Source: JAHEDT01 sp963825615 (GTDB lineage Bacteria; Desulfobacterota; Desulfuromonadia; Desulfuromonadales; BM103). From it: a stretch of 64,000 nucleotides of DNA. The translations under genes were made by a program, and so were the position numbers. Of the stretch, positions 38,404-46,938 are shown piece by piece (within the stretch, counting starts at the first letter, position 1; the number at the start of each line of letters is the position of its first letter). The DNA is taken from the NCBI GenBank assembly GCA_963825615.1, contig CAWGTV010000003.1, positions 434,001 through 498,000 of the forward strand, in the 5' to 3' direction. The notes under the pieces were generated by a model. That model was not told where the DNA came from. It worked only from the letters and a program-made list of their open reading frames with translations, and made no database searches.

Positions 38404-38420
38404 AAGTATACAGTATCCAA
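38404..38420 (+). promoter_or_regulatory. TCA-cycle operator upstream of the kor operon
   Basis: AAGTATACAGTATCCAA is the reverse complement form of TTGNATACTGTATAC, with the same 11-base core as the acnB and icd sites. It lies about 95 bases before the korD ATG. TATACA within it could serve as a -10 box, but no good -35 is seen, so only the operator is claimed. Confidence 0.65.
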
Positions 38421-38514
38421 AATTCTTGTGGAACAAGAGCGGTAATCATGCTATCTTTCGCCGCAAAATTCGCCGTTTTCGGCGAAAAACCAAGTACAAA
38501 GGAGACAAACCAGA

Positions 38515-38706
38515 ATGAGTGGTGCCAGACTCGAAATCATCGAGCGCAACTGCAAAGGCTGCAGCATCTGCGTTGAATTCTGCCCGAAGAATGTCCTGGA
38601 GATGGACGTCTTCCTGGTCACAGCCCCGCGTCCGGAAGACTGCATCAAGTGCATGCAGTGCGAGCTGCTCTGCCCGGACTTCGCCATCAAGGTCCATGAC
38701 GAGTAA
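38515..38706 (+). CDS. korD: 2-oxoglutarate:ferredoxin oxidoreductase, ferredoxin-like delta subunit
   Basis: 63 residues with two [4Fe-4S] motifs, CKGCSICVEFCP and CIKCMQCELLCP, as in the small subunit of four-part 2-oxoacid oxidoreductases. It carries electrons from the thiamine site in the beta subunit. AAAGGAGA lies 9 bases upstream of the ATG. It is the first gene of korDABC; the tight spacing to korA (30 bases) supports one transcript. Confidence 0.88.
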   Translation: MSGARLEIIERNCKGCSICVEFCPKNVLEMDVFLVTAPRPEDCIKCMQCELLCPDFAIKVHDE

Positions 38707-38736
38707 ACGAACCATTTCTATACAAGGAGAGTGAAC

Positions 38737-39870
38737 GTGGCTAAAAAAGTTGCTCTGTTGCAGGGGAACCAAGCCTGTGCTGCTGGCGCTGTATACGCCG
38801 GCTGCAAATTCTTTGGTGGCTACCCCATCACCCCGTCGACCGAGGTCGCCGAGGAGCTGTCGATTGAGCTGCCGAAAGTCGGCGGCAAGTTCATCCAGAT
38901 GGAAGACGAGATCGGCGCCATGGCCTCGGTCATCGGCGCATCCCTCACCGGTGCGAAGTCGTTAACCGCGACCTCCGGTCCCGGCGTCTCCCTCAAGCAG
39001 GAACTGATCGGCTATGCCTGCATCGCCGAGGTCCCCTGCGTCATCATCAACGTCATGCGTGGCGGTCCGTCCACCGGTATGCCGACCGGCCCCGGCCAGT
39101 CCGACGTCATGCAGGCCATGTGGGGCACCCACGGCGACCATGCCGCCATCGCCCTGGTGCCGAGTTCGGTGCAGGAGATCTTCAGCGAGACCGTGCGCGC
39201 CTTCAATCTGGCCGAGAAATACCGTATGCCGGTGCAGGTGCTGTTCGACGAGATCGTCGGCCACATGCGCGAGCGCATCGTCTTCCCCGAGCCGGGCGAA
39301 CTGGAAGTCATCGACCGTGAAGCCCCGAGCGTCGGTCCCGACGAGTACAAGCCTTACGATTCGACCAAGGGGCAGATTCCGCCACTGGCCGCCTTCGGCT
39401 CCGGCTACAAGTACCACGTCACCGGTCTGAACAAGGCGGATGACGGCTTCCCGACCACCAAGGCCAGCCTGGTCGACGCTGAAGAGCGCCGTCAGATCGC
39501 CAAGGTCATGGACAACATCGCCGATATCGAATCGTACGAAGAGTACCTGACCGAGGACGCCGAAGTGGTGATCTGGGCCTACGGCTCCACCGCCCGTTCC
39601 GCGCGCTACGCCGTCAACGAGCTGCGCAAGGAAGGGATCAAGGCCGGCCTGTTCCGCCCCATCACCCTCTGGCCCTTCCCGGCCAAGCGCACGGCTGAGC
39701 TGGCTGTCCAGTGCAAGGCGATCGTGGTCTCCGAGATGAATCTCGGCCAGATGATCCTTGAAGTCGAGCGTGTCGCCAAGGGCAACTGCGTTGTTGCAGG
39801 GGAATTCCGGGTCGACGGCGAACCGATCAATCCCGGTCAGATCATGAAGAAAGTCAAGGAGGTCATCTAA
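38737..39870 (+). CDS. korA: 2-oxoglutarate:ferredoxin oxidoreductase, alpha subunit
   Basis: 377 residues from the GTG at 38737, which sits 6 bases after AAGGAGA; an in-frame GTG at 38731 directly touches the ribosome site and is less likely. Motifs: GCKFFGGYPITPSTEVAEEL, FIQMEDEIGAMASVIGASL and TATSGPGVSLKQE (CoA/2-oxoacid binding), then EKYRMPVQVLFDEIVGHM and VIWAYGSTARSAR. It pairs with KorB to decarboxylate 2-oxoglutarate to succinyl-CoA and reduce ferredoxin. Its last base is the first base of the korB ATG. Confidence 0.93.
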   Translation: MAKKVALLQGNQACAAGAVYAGCKFFGGYPITPSTEVAEELSIELPKVGGKFIQMEDEIGAMASVIGASLTGAKSLTATSGPGVSLKQELIGYACIAEVPCVIINVMRGGPSTGMPTGPGQSDVMQAMWGTHGDHAAIALVPSSVQEIFSETVRAFNLAEKYRMPVQVLFDEIVGHMRERIVFPEPGELEVIDREAPSVGPDEYKPYDSTKGQIPPLAAFGSGYKYHVTGLNKADDGFPTTKASLVDAEERRQIAKVMDNIADIESYEEYLTEDAEVVIWAYGSTARSARYAVNELRKEGIKAGLFRPITLWPFPAKRTAELAVQCKAIVVSEMNLGQMILEVERVAKGNCVVAGEFRVDGEPINPGQIMKKVKEVI

Positions 39871-40688
39871 TGGCTTACGATTACGAAAAGTCGATCCGCC
39901 CCGGCAAGCTGCCGCACATCTGGTGCCCCGGTTGCGGTCACGGCATTGTCATGAAAGGCCTGATCCGGGCCATGGACACCTGCGGCCTGGACCGCAAGAA
40001 CACCGCCATCGTCTCCGGTATCGGCTGCGCCAGCCGCCTTCCCGGCTACCTCGATGCCTGCACCCTGCACACCGCCCATGGCCGTGCTGCTGCGTTTGCC
40101 ACCGGCGTCAAGATGGCCAAGCCGGAGATGACCGTGATCTGCTGCGGTGGTGACGGCGACGGCACCGCCATCGGCGGCAACCACTTCATCCATGCCTGCC
40201 GCCGCAACATCGACATGACCTACGTGCTGATGAACAACTTCATCTACGGCATGACCGGCGGCCAGTTCTCGCCCTGCACCCCCACCGGTGCCAAGGCGTC
40301 GACCACCCCTTACGGCAACCCCGACCCGATCTTCGACATCTCCAAGCTGGCCATCGGCGCCGGCGCCACCTTCGTGGCCCGCACCACCGCTGCCCATCCC
40401 CGCGAGATCGACAAGCTGATCGTCCAGGGCATCCAGCACAAGGGGATGGCCATCATCGAAGTCCTCGACGACTGCCCGACCACCTACGGTCGCCGCAACA
40501 AGTTCCGCTCCGTCGTCGACATGATGAAGCACCTCAAGGCCAACGCGGTTCCGGTCAAGGCAGCTGCCAAGATGACCGCCGAGCAGCTTGAAGGCAAGTT
40601 CCTCACCGGGGTGCTGTTCCAGGATACCGAGAAGCCCGAGTACTGCGCGCAGTACGCCGAAGTTATCAAGAAGGCGCAGGGCGCCTGA
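39870..40688 (+). CDS. korB: 2-oxoglutarate:ferredoxin oxidoreductase, beta (thiamine diphosphate) subunit
   Basis: 272 residues. WCPGCGHGIVMKGL and GIGCASRLPGYLD near the start, then the thiamine diphosphate motif GDGDGTAIGGNHFIHACRRN and VLMNNFIYGMTGGQFSPCTP, all typical of KorB. Cys residues in CPGC and elsewhere could hold the intrinsic cluster. The ATG overlaps the korA stop (TAATGG), implying translational coupling and 1:1 synthesis. Confidence 0.93.
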   Translation: MAYDYEKSIRPGKLPHIWCPGCGHGIVMKGLIRAMDTCGLDRKNTAIVSGIGCASRLPGYLDACTLHTAHGRAAAFATGVKMAKPEMTVICCGGDGDGTAIGGNHFIHACRRNIDMTYVLMNNFIYGMTGGQFSPCTPTGAKASTTPYGNPDPIFDISKLAIGAGATFVARTTAAHPREIDKLIVQGIQHKGMAIIEVLDDCPTTYGRRNKFRSVVDMMKHLKANAVPVKAAAKMTAEQLEGKFLTGVLFQDTEKPEYCAQYAEVIKKAQGA

Positions 40689-40712
40689 TCATTACACTAA
40701 GGAGAAAGAACC

Positions 40713-41264
40713 ATGGCTGAACGTTATGAGCTTCGCTTTTCCGGTGCGGGTGGTCAGGGCCTGATCACCGCCGGAATCATCCTCGCCGAGGCCGCTTCCA
40801 TCATTGAAGGCAGAAGTGCCGTGCAGTCCCAGAGCTACGGTCCGGAAGCCCGCGGCGGCGCTTCAAAATCCGAGGTCATCATCTCCGATGCCCCGATCGA
40901 CTACCCCAAGGCGACCATCGTCGATGCCTGCCTGGCCATGACCCAGGAAGCCGCCGACAAATACGCCAACGGCATCAAGGAAGGCGGCCTGCTGCTGATT
41001 GACGCCGACTTCGTGCAGCGCGCACCGCAAGGCAACTTCATTGTCCATCGCCTGCCGATCATGCGCATGGCCAAGGAAGATATCGGTCGTGAGATCGTTG
41101 CCAACGTGGTTGCCCTCGGCGCCATGATCGGACTGACCGGTGTCGTCTCCAAGGACGCCGGCGAGCAGGCCGTGCTGCGTAAAGTCCCTGCAGCCTTCAA
41201 GGATCTGAACAAGAAGGCCTACAACCTCGGTTACGAAAAAGGTAAAGAGCTGGCTGGCAACTGA
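40713..41264 (+). CDS. korC: 2-oxoglutarate:ferredoxin oxidoreductase, gamma subunit
   Basis: 183 residues. The start ELRFSGAGGQGLITAGIILAEA is the gamma-domain signature, followed by VQSQSYGPEARGGASKSEVIISD and the C-terminal helices. The gamma subunit completes the KorABCD complex. AAGGAGAAAGAACC precedes the ATG, 24 bases after korB. A strong terminator follows. Confidence 0.92.
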   Translation: MAERYELRFSGAGGQGLITAGIILAEAASIIEGRSAVQSQSYGPEARGGASKSEVIISDAPIDYPKATIVDACLAMTQEAADKYANGIKEGGLLLIDADFVQRAPQGNFIVHRLPIMRMAKEDIGREIVANVVALGAMIGLTGVVSKDAGEQAVLRKVPAAFKDLNKKAYNLGYEKGKELAGN

Positions 41265-41287
41265 TCGCCATTCAGCTTACGCATTCC

Positions 41288-41321
41288 AAAGCCCGGCAGA
41301 TTGATTCTGCCGGGCTTTTCT
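41288..41321 (+). terminator. Intrinsic terminator after korC
   Basis: AAAGCCCGGCAGA / TCTGCCGGGCTTT, 13 perfect pairs with loop TTGAT and a TCTTAT tail. Confidence 0.85.
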
Positions 41322-41422
41322 TATAAATTCTGAGCCGATATTTTCACTAGGCTTACATTGACATCGCGCCGGGAGAAGAATAACTTGTCGACATGTAAAA
41401 CGACCGACCTGGAGCTGTCACT

Positions 41423-41914
41423 ATGCCTGTCTACGAATTTTATTGTGCAGATTGCCATGCCATCTTCAATTTTCTCTCCCGACGCGTGAACATTCAGAAA
41501 ATACCGGCCTGCCCACGATGCAATAAGCTTAGCCTGGAGAAGCAGGTCTCCCCCTTTGCCATATCAAGGAACCTGCAAGAGCAGTCCAATGGGCTGCCCG
41601 ATCTCGACGAATCCAAGATGGAACAGGCGATGATGGCGCTGGCCGGAGAGATGGAGAACATGAACGAGGAGGACCCGAAGGCTATGGCAAGGTTCATGCG
41701 TAAATTTTCGGGCATGACCGGAATGCATCTCGGTGATGGCGCCGAAGAGGCTTTAAGCCGTCTCGAAGCTGGTGAGGATCCGGAACAAATCGAAAATGAG
41801 ATGAGCAACCTTTTCGATGGTGACGACCTCTTTCAGAAAAAGCTGAAGCGTTTCAAAAAGAACTACCTACCTCCGGAACATGATGAGACGCTTTACACTC
41901 TCGAAGACTCCTGA
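41423..41914 (+). CDS. FmdB-type zinc-ribbon protein with helical extension
   Basis: 163 residues. MPVYEFYCADCHAIFNFL and CPRCNK form the CxxC...CxxC zinc ribbon of the FmdB regulatory family. The family is usually 70-110 residues; here about 110 extra residues form acidic helices (EEALSRLEAGEDPEQIE) that resemble an interaction tail. No DNA-binding role is proved for the family. It is separated from kor by a terminator and precedes a flavoprotein reductase gene. Confidence 0.75.
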   Translation: MPVYEFYCADCHAIFNFLSRRVNIQKIPACPRCNKLSLEKQVSPFAISRNLQEQSNGLPDLDESKMEQAMMALAGEMENMNEEDPKAMARFMRKFSGMTGMHLGDGAEEALSRLEAGEDPEQIENEMSNLFDGDDLFQKKLKRFKKNYLPPEHDETLYTLEDS

Positions 41915-41934
41915 TCTCCGATGACAGATCCTCA

Positions 41935-43095
41935 ATGAGCCCTGCAATGAAAACCTTCGATGTGGCCGTTGTCGGAGCCGGCCCCTCCGGAGCTACGGCA
42001 GCTTGTCATCTCGCCGAGGCTGGAGTACGCGTCATCATCCTGGAGAAAATGGCCTGGCCACGGGACAAAACCTGCGGCGGAGGGCTTGTTGCACGGGCAT
42101 TGAAGGAACTCCCGCATGGCATGGACCCTCCGGCCCTTCAGCATTGCCATAAAGCCCAGATCAACCTAAATGACATCAAACTCAGCTTCACTGCCACTCG
42201 TGAAGCACCGATCGTCACCATGATTATGCGCTCTGACTTCGACCAGGCTCTCATCAAGGCAGCAATCGACAAGGGGGCCGTGTTTCAGGGTGCCTGCAGC
42301 GTCATCGATCTTCAGCAAGGGACAACATCCGTTAAACTTGGAACTTCAGCTGGTCCGGTGCATGCCCGCATGATTATCGCAGCAGACGGGGTAAGAAGCC
42401 CTCTTGCCAGGCATGCAGGCTTTCAGGATGGTCGCATCCTGGCGTCTGCACTTGAATGGGAAATCCCTGCCACCAAGGAGCTGATGCAAAGATTTGCCGA
42501 CGTGGCCCGCTTTGACTTCGGCATCATTGAAGATGGTTATGCCTGGATTTTTCCCAAGCAGGACCATCTCTCCGTCGGCCTGGTTTCCATGAGGAACGGC
42601 GCCAGGGACCTTCCTGCCAGACTCGAAGGCTACTTGGGAGAACGTGGGATTCCCTTCAAGCAAGCTCTGAGTCGCAATGGGCACCTGATCCCTGTCGCAC
42701 CGCGCCGAGGGAAGTTATGCAAAGGGAGGATTCTCCTGACCGGCGATGCGGCGGGTTTGACCGACCCGGTCACAGCCGAAGGGATTACATTGGCACTGCA
42801 GAGCGGCCGACATGCAGCCCAGGCGGTTATTTGTGCGGGCCTGGATCCGGAACGGGCGGCGAGAGAGTATCAACTCCGGTTGCAGCAGGACCTCCTGCCG
42901 GAAATCCATTGTGGCCGACGGCTGGCAACCCTGCTTTACCGCATGCCACGATGCCGAAAGTGGCTTTTCACCCGCCACGGGCAAAGATTAGCGGAGAGGA
43001 TGGCCGACCTCGTCATGGGTGAAGCCTCTTATCGGGAGCTCGTGAGGAGCAGTTCCTCCTGGTTGAGAATGCTTGGGCTGCGGACAAATTGTTGA
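41935..43095 (+). CDS. Geranylgeranyl-reductase-family FAD enzyme
   Basis: 386 residues. The FAD motif FDVAVVGAGPSGATAACHLAE is followed by CGGGLVARAL, DGVRSPLARHAG and the second FAD contact ILLTGDAAGLTDPVTAEGI. These are the marks of geranylgeranyl reductases, which saturate isoprenoid double bonds (for example quinone side chains or lipid carriers); the actual isoprenoid is not known. Met at 41947 is an alternative start; neither has a good ribosome site. Convergent with fbp. Confidence 0.85.
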   Translation: MSPAMKTFDVAVVGAGPSGATAACHLAEAGVRVIILEKMAWPRDKTCGGGLVARALKELPHGMDPPALQHCHKAQINLNDIKLSFTATREAPIVTMIMRSDFDQALIKAAIDKGAVFQGACSVIDLQQGTTSVKLGTSAGPVHARMIIAADGVRSPLARHAGFQDGRILASALEWEIPATKELMQRFADVARFDFGIIEDGYAWIFPKQDHLSVGLVSMRNGARDLPARLEGYLGERGIPFKQALSRNGHLIPVAPRRGKLCKGRILLTGDAAGLTDPVTAEGITLALQSGRHAAQAVICAGLDPERAAREYQLRLQQDLLPEIHCGRRLATLLYRMPRCRKWLFTRHGQRLAERMADLVMGEASYRELVRSSSSWLRMLGLRTNC

Positions 43096-43179
43096 TGTGA
43101 AAAGGCCGGTTAAACGTGATGGGGACCAGAAGATATTCTACCCCTTTTGTGACTCACAACATGATTCAATCCCGGCTGG

Positions 43180-44124
43180 TCAGCCTTCTTCTTCACGGAT
43201 GCATTTTTCGGCCAAGGCGACCGCCTCCGCAGTGCCGATAAAAACCGGCGCTCGTAACTCAACTCCGTCCGGCTCGATGTCGAGAATTTTTCGCCGGCCA
43301 TCCGAGGCGGCACCACCGGCCTGCTCGATCAGAAACGCCATGGGGTTAAGCTCGAAGAGCAGGCGTAGCTTGCCGGAGGGTGCATCGGTCAAATGCGGAT
43401 ACATGAACAGGCCACCGCGCTTGATCAGCACCTGATTGATATCCGGGACGAAACCACCGGAATAACGGAGTTTGGTACCACTCTCTTCCAGAGTGCGGGC
43501 AAACTTTTCCGTTCCCGGCGTATATTTGCTGCGCAGACCACCCGGGGAATAGATCCTTGCAGGGCCGGCCATACGGATATTCTCGTAGTTAAGAGTAAAT
43601 TCCATCAGGCTGTTCATGCCGAATTCATGCACGCCCTTGCCGGTCGAATAAACCAGCGTCGTGCGAGGTCCATACAGGATGTACATGGCCGCCACCTGGT
43701 TGCGCCCGGGCTGCAGGAGGTTGTTCCCCTTGTAGATCGAGACAATGGTGCCCACAGCAAGATTGACATCGACCAGGGACGATCCATCGAGCGGATCAAA
43801 GGCGACGGAAAACTTATCCTCATTGTCAGGATCGATCGGTACAATTTCACCACTCTCTTCGGAGACCAGGTTGGCAACTACATCGGAATGCCGCAGGCGC
43901 TTGATGATGATCCGGTCGGATAGAACATCGAGGGCCAACTGTTCTTCACCATAGAGATTGGAGGTCCCGGCCATGCCGAGTTCGCCGGTACGAATTGCGT
44001 GGATGATGTATTTCGATGCATCGGCAATCTCGCAAATCAGGCGGGTAAGATCACGATCCTCATCATTTTCGCGAAGATGGCGACGCAAATCTACATGTAA
44101 TGGTGTCGAATCGCTTCTGCTCAT
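43180..44124 (-). CDS. fbp: Fructose-1,6-bisphosphatase class I
   Basis: 314 residues from the ATG at 44124 (AAGGAGG 6 bases upstream; the longer frame to 44151 runs over this site). The metal motif is FDPLDGSSLVDVNLAVGTI, with upstream SEESGEI and downstream RYSGGFVPDINQVLIKRGG for sugar binding, matching class I FBPase. It dephosphorylates fructose-1,6-bisphosphate in gluconeogenesis, which an acetate oxidiser needs. Monocistronic, convergent with the reductase gene. Confidence 0.95.
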   Translation of the reverse strand: MSRSDSTPLHVDLRRHLRENDEDRDLTRLICEIADASKYIIHAIRTGELGMAGTSNLYGEEQLALDVLSDRIIIKRLRHSDVVANLVSEESGEIVPIDPDNEDKFSVAFDPLDGSSLVDVNLAVGTIVSIYKGNNLLQPGRNQVAAMYILYGPRTTLVYSTGKGVHEFGMNSLMEFTLNYENIRMAGPARIYSPGGLRSKYTPGTEKFARTLEESGTKLRYSGGFVPDINQVLIKRGGLFMYPHLTDAPSGKLRLLFELNPMAFLIEQAGGAASDGRRKILDIEPDGVELRAPVFIGTAEAVALAEKCIREEEG

Positions 44125-44294
44125 TAGTCCCTCCTTGCGGCAGGGTCTCATCCCACTGCCAGCGTAAGTTTAGACCAAAATCCTTTAAGGAGCAAGAAAG
44201 CCCCTCCACTCAATGCTAGGCATCTTGACGATCAGCGGATTGTTGATACTATAAAACTCAAAGATAATATTACTTTATGAAACAGGAGCGAGCC

Positions 44295-44729
44295 ATGGCC
44301 AACCACGAAAAAGAACACGATCAGCCCACAGTTGAGGCCGGTGCCAAATCCACAGATTATGATCAACAACCCACGGAACAGCACGATCGTTTCAAAGAAA
44401 CCACGGATAAGATCTGGGGAAGCACCAAACATGCTTGGAACAGCGCGGCCTTCAAGGCAAATCAGTATAAAAAGCTGGTCCAGAAGAAAATTGATCTGTC
44501 GGCCCTGCACAAGAAGATCAACGCAGCACATGCCGATCTCGGCAAGTTGATCGATGATCTGCGCGAGGATGGCAAAAAGAACATCATGAACCTGGCCGAA
44601 GTCAGGGAAATCCTGGTCCGTCTGGATGAATTAAAAGCCGAGGCCGCAACGCTCGAGGAAGAAGCAGAACAGATCCGCGCCGACGTGCCGCCACAGGAAG
44701 GGCGTTCTGAAGAGGGCAAAGCTGAATAA
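44295..44729 (+). CDS. Hypothetical coiled-coil protein
   Basis: 144 residues from the ATG at 44295, which has AGGAGCG 7 bases upstream; a frame extension to 44277 places that site inside the gene. There is no signal peptide or membrane helix. The first 45 residues are polar and probably disordered. The rest is long charged helix (KIDLSALHKKINAAHADLG, LVRLDELKAEAATLEEEAE), consistent with a coiled coil. I do not recognise the family. It is flanked by divergent fbp and by a gap before the convergent peptidase gene. Confidence 0.65.
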   Translation: MANHEKEHDQPTVEAGAKSTDYDQQPTEQHDRFKETTDKIWGSTKHAWNSAAFKANQYKKLVQKKIDLSALHKKINAAHADLGKLIDDLREDGKKNIMNLAEVREILVRLDELKAEAATLEEEAEQIRADVPPQEGRSEEGKAE

Positions 44730-44867
44730 CCGTCAAAAGCCCTAATGGTTTATGCTGGCATGGCAAACAGCTCTAAGGTGGCAATAATCCGCCAGGCAGC
44801 AGTTTCATCCGAAGTTTATACTTCAATGCCGAATCAATCTCCAGCGGCATTGTCAGCTTCACCCTGA

Positions 44868-46154
44868 TCAATTCAGCCCGGCCTGCCATTCCTTGAGAAT
44901 GGCAGGCCAATCCAACCCAAACTCAGAATAAACATCAGCCACAGCCGCTTGCCAGTCCTGGTGTTTACTCAGTCTTTGCAGCAACTCCGCAATCTTGTAC
45001 CAACCGAAGGTGTCCACCATATACTTCACCAGCGAATAACTCTGCTCATAGGCCAGCTGAGCCTTGTCGGCAGGCAGGCCGGCAAACGGTTTGGCCAAAC
45101 CGTCCCAGCCGAGCAACTGGTTGTCAGCATGGGCCGTGTGCAGTTGCTGCAAAGGTGGCGAGGATCTCCGCCTCCCAGCCATTTCGGCAAGCCCTTCGTT
45201 GAGCCAGACCGGTGCGTTCCGGTTGCTCAGGAAGTGCACCAGAACGTGAGCATACTCATGATAGAGCACCGCTGCCAACTGATCGTTCATTCGGCGCAGG
45301 CCACCAAGCGGCAGACGAATCTTGCCATCGTACGCAGCGCCAGCCCAATCGGGGGAGTTGGTCACAGCGGCAAAATCTTTATGGGCATACAGCAACACCG
45401 GCACTTTGACATCAGGATAAAAGGCCAGCTCAGAGCCGAGCTCCACATAAGCATCTTCAAGTGTTTCGAGAATCGCAGTGGCCAGGCCGGAGGTTTGGTC
45501 TCCATCGACAAAGGAGAGCTGGAAATGCCCCCGGACTTCCTGCCCCATTTTTTCTTCCAGCTGCCATTCTCGACGCACTTTTTCCAGTAGCGCGAGGGTT
45601 TCAGCACCGCCGCCGAGTTCGTTTGCCCGTGACAAGGCGTCCAGTGCCTCCGCCATGCGACCGTCAGCGTAGTAGGTGATCCCGAGCAGATGATAAAGAT
45701 CGGCGTTTTGCGGCGCAATACCGAGGGCCTGATCGACAAGTGACGCCGCCTCAGCATACCGGCCTTGTCGATAAGAAGTGATCGCTTCCCCTTGCCAGAG
45801 CCTGAAATCGTCCTCATTGTAACGTCGCCCTTCCTGAAAGGCTTCGCGGGCAGCGGAAAAATCGCCGGCGGCGAGCAGCTGGTGCCCGCGGCCCAGGTAG
45901 GCAATGGCCAGCAGCCTTGCCACCGCATCAGGGTTGGGGATGTTTGCCTGGATTTCAAGCAGGAGGTCAACCGCCTGGGAAAAATCTTTCTGCTCCAGCA
46001 GGTTGACAGCTTCCTGCACATCCTGGGCCGGTGTCGCCAAACTCGATCCCGGTAGGGAAAGTGTCAGAGAGAGAAGCAGCGTACTGCAGTAGGTGCCGCG
46101 TCTGATCCAGGAGACTGTGGAAAAGAGTTTCAATTCAGTCTGACAAGTCTTCAT
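44868..46154 (-). CDS. Exported TPR protein with gluzincin (peptidase MA-like) domain
   Basis: About 428 residues from the ATG at 46154, inside the 3' end of suhB (20-base overlap). A signal peptide ends around SSLATPA. TPR-like repeats follow (about 45-200: AYLGRGHQLLAAGDFSAARE, ITSYRQGRYAEAASLVDQAL, LLGITYYADGRMAEALDAL). The second half holds a zinc site, VLYHEYAHVLVHFL, with NEGLAEMAGRR 20 residues later giving the third ligand; this is the peptidase MA family layout. Probably periplasmic; substrate unknown. A perfect 11-base hairpin (44882-44908) overlaps its last codons. Confidence 0.8.
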   Translation of the reverse strand: MKTCQTELKLFSTVSWIRRGTYCSTLLLSLTLSLPGSSLATPAQDVQEAVNLLEQKDFSQAVDLLLEIQANIPNPDAVARLLAIAYLGRGHQLLAAGDFSAAREAFQEGRRYNEDDFRLWQGEAITSYRQGRYAEAASLVDQALGIAPQNADLYHLLGITYYADGRMAEALDALSRANELGGGAETLALLEKVRREWQLEEKMGQEVRGHFQLSFVDGDQTSGLATAILETLEDAYVELGSELAFYPDVKVPVLLYAHKDFAAVTNSPDWAGAAYDGKIRLPLGGLRRMNDQLAAVLYHEYAHVLVHFLSNRNAPVWLNEGLAEMAGRRRSSPPLQQLHTAHADNQLLGWDGLAKPFAGLPADKAQLAYEQSYSLVKYMVDTFGWYKIAELLQRLSKHQDWQAAVADVYSEFGLDWPAILKEWQAGLN

Positions 46155-46926
46155 GGGGACGACATCCCTGCTGAAGGATCTGCTGCATTGCGTCATGGAT
46201 CAGTTGGTTGCTGGCCAAGCATTCCTGGTCGTCTAGAGTCATTGCTCGGCCATCGAAATCAGTCACCAGGCCGCCGGCTTCTTCGACCAGCAGAATCCCG
46301 GCAGCAAGATCCCAAGGCTTGAGTTTCATCTCCCAAAAGCCGTCAAAACGACCGGCCGCCACACTGGCCAGGTCGAGACTGGCAACACCTGGCCGGCGGC
46401 AAGCCTGAGCCGCCTTCTGGAACCGGGTGAAAAAGTCGTAGTTGTTCGCCTTGCATCGCTTGTGGTCGTAGGCAAACCCGGTCGCCAGCAGGGCGCGTTC
46501 CAGCGTGTCGATCGAGGAGACCTGAAGACGGCGCTCGTTGAGAAAGGCTCCGGCACCCCGCTCTGCAAAATACAGTTCGCCAACATAGGGATTATGGACA
46601 ACACCAAGGGTTAGAATTCCATGAACTTCAAGGGCAATTGACACAGCGAACCACGGAAACCCGTGCGCGAAGTTGGTCGTGCCGTCAAGAGGGTCAATAA
46701 TCCAGCGGAATTCTGCATATTGTCGATGGTAGGCACCCTCCTCCGCCAGGATTTCGTGTTCAGGGAACTGGTCACGGATCAGCTTGACAATCAGCGCCTC
46801 GGACTGCCAGTCCGCCTCGGTCACCAGGTCGTATTCTCCCTTGAATTCGACCGGGATGCCGCGTTCGAATTTTTCCATCAGCAGCTTGCCGGCTTCACGG
46901 GCGGCTTTGATGATCAAGGCCTTCAT
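46135..46926 (-). CDS. suhB: Inositol-1-monophosphatase family protein
   Basis: 263 residues. Metal and substrate motifs are LVTEADWQSE, AEEGAYHR, IIDPLDGTTNFAHGFPWF and, near the end, WDLAAGILLVEEAGG. These fit SuhB-type inositol monophosphatases, which can also act on related sugar phosphates. Its 3' end overlaps the TPR-peptidase gene, and it lies 12 bases after the EI24-type gene, so the three likely share one transcript. Assignment to the family is firm; physiological substrate is not. Confidence 0.9.
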   Translation of the reverse strand: MKALIIKAAREAGKLLMEKFERGIPVEFKGEYDLVTEADWQSEALIVKLIRDQFPEHEILAEEGAYHRQYAEFRWIIDPLDGTTNFAHGFPWFAVSIALEVHGILTLGVVHNPYVGELYFAERGAGAFLNERRLQVSSIDTLERALLATGFAYDHKRCKANNYDFFTRFQKAAQACRRPGVASLDLASVAAGRFDGFWEMKLKPWDLAAGILLVEEAGGLVTDFDGRAMTLDDQECLASNQLIHDAMQQILQQGCRPHEDLSD

Positions 46927-46938
46927 CTGGATAGCCTC

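Noticed and set aside
38789..38798. GTATAC inside korA as a fourth operator
   Set aside because: Only half of the motif is present and it lies in coding sequence.
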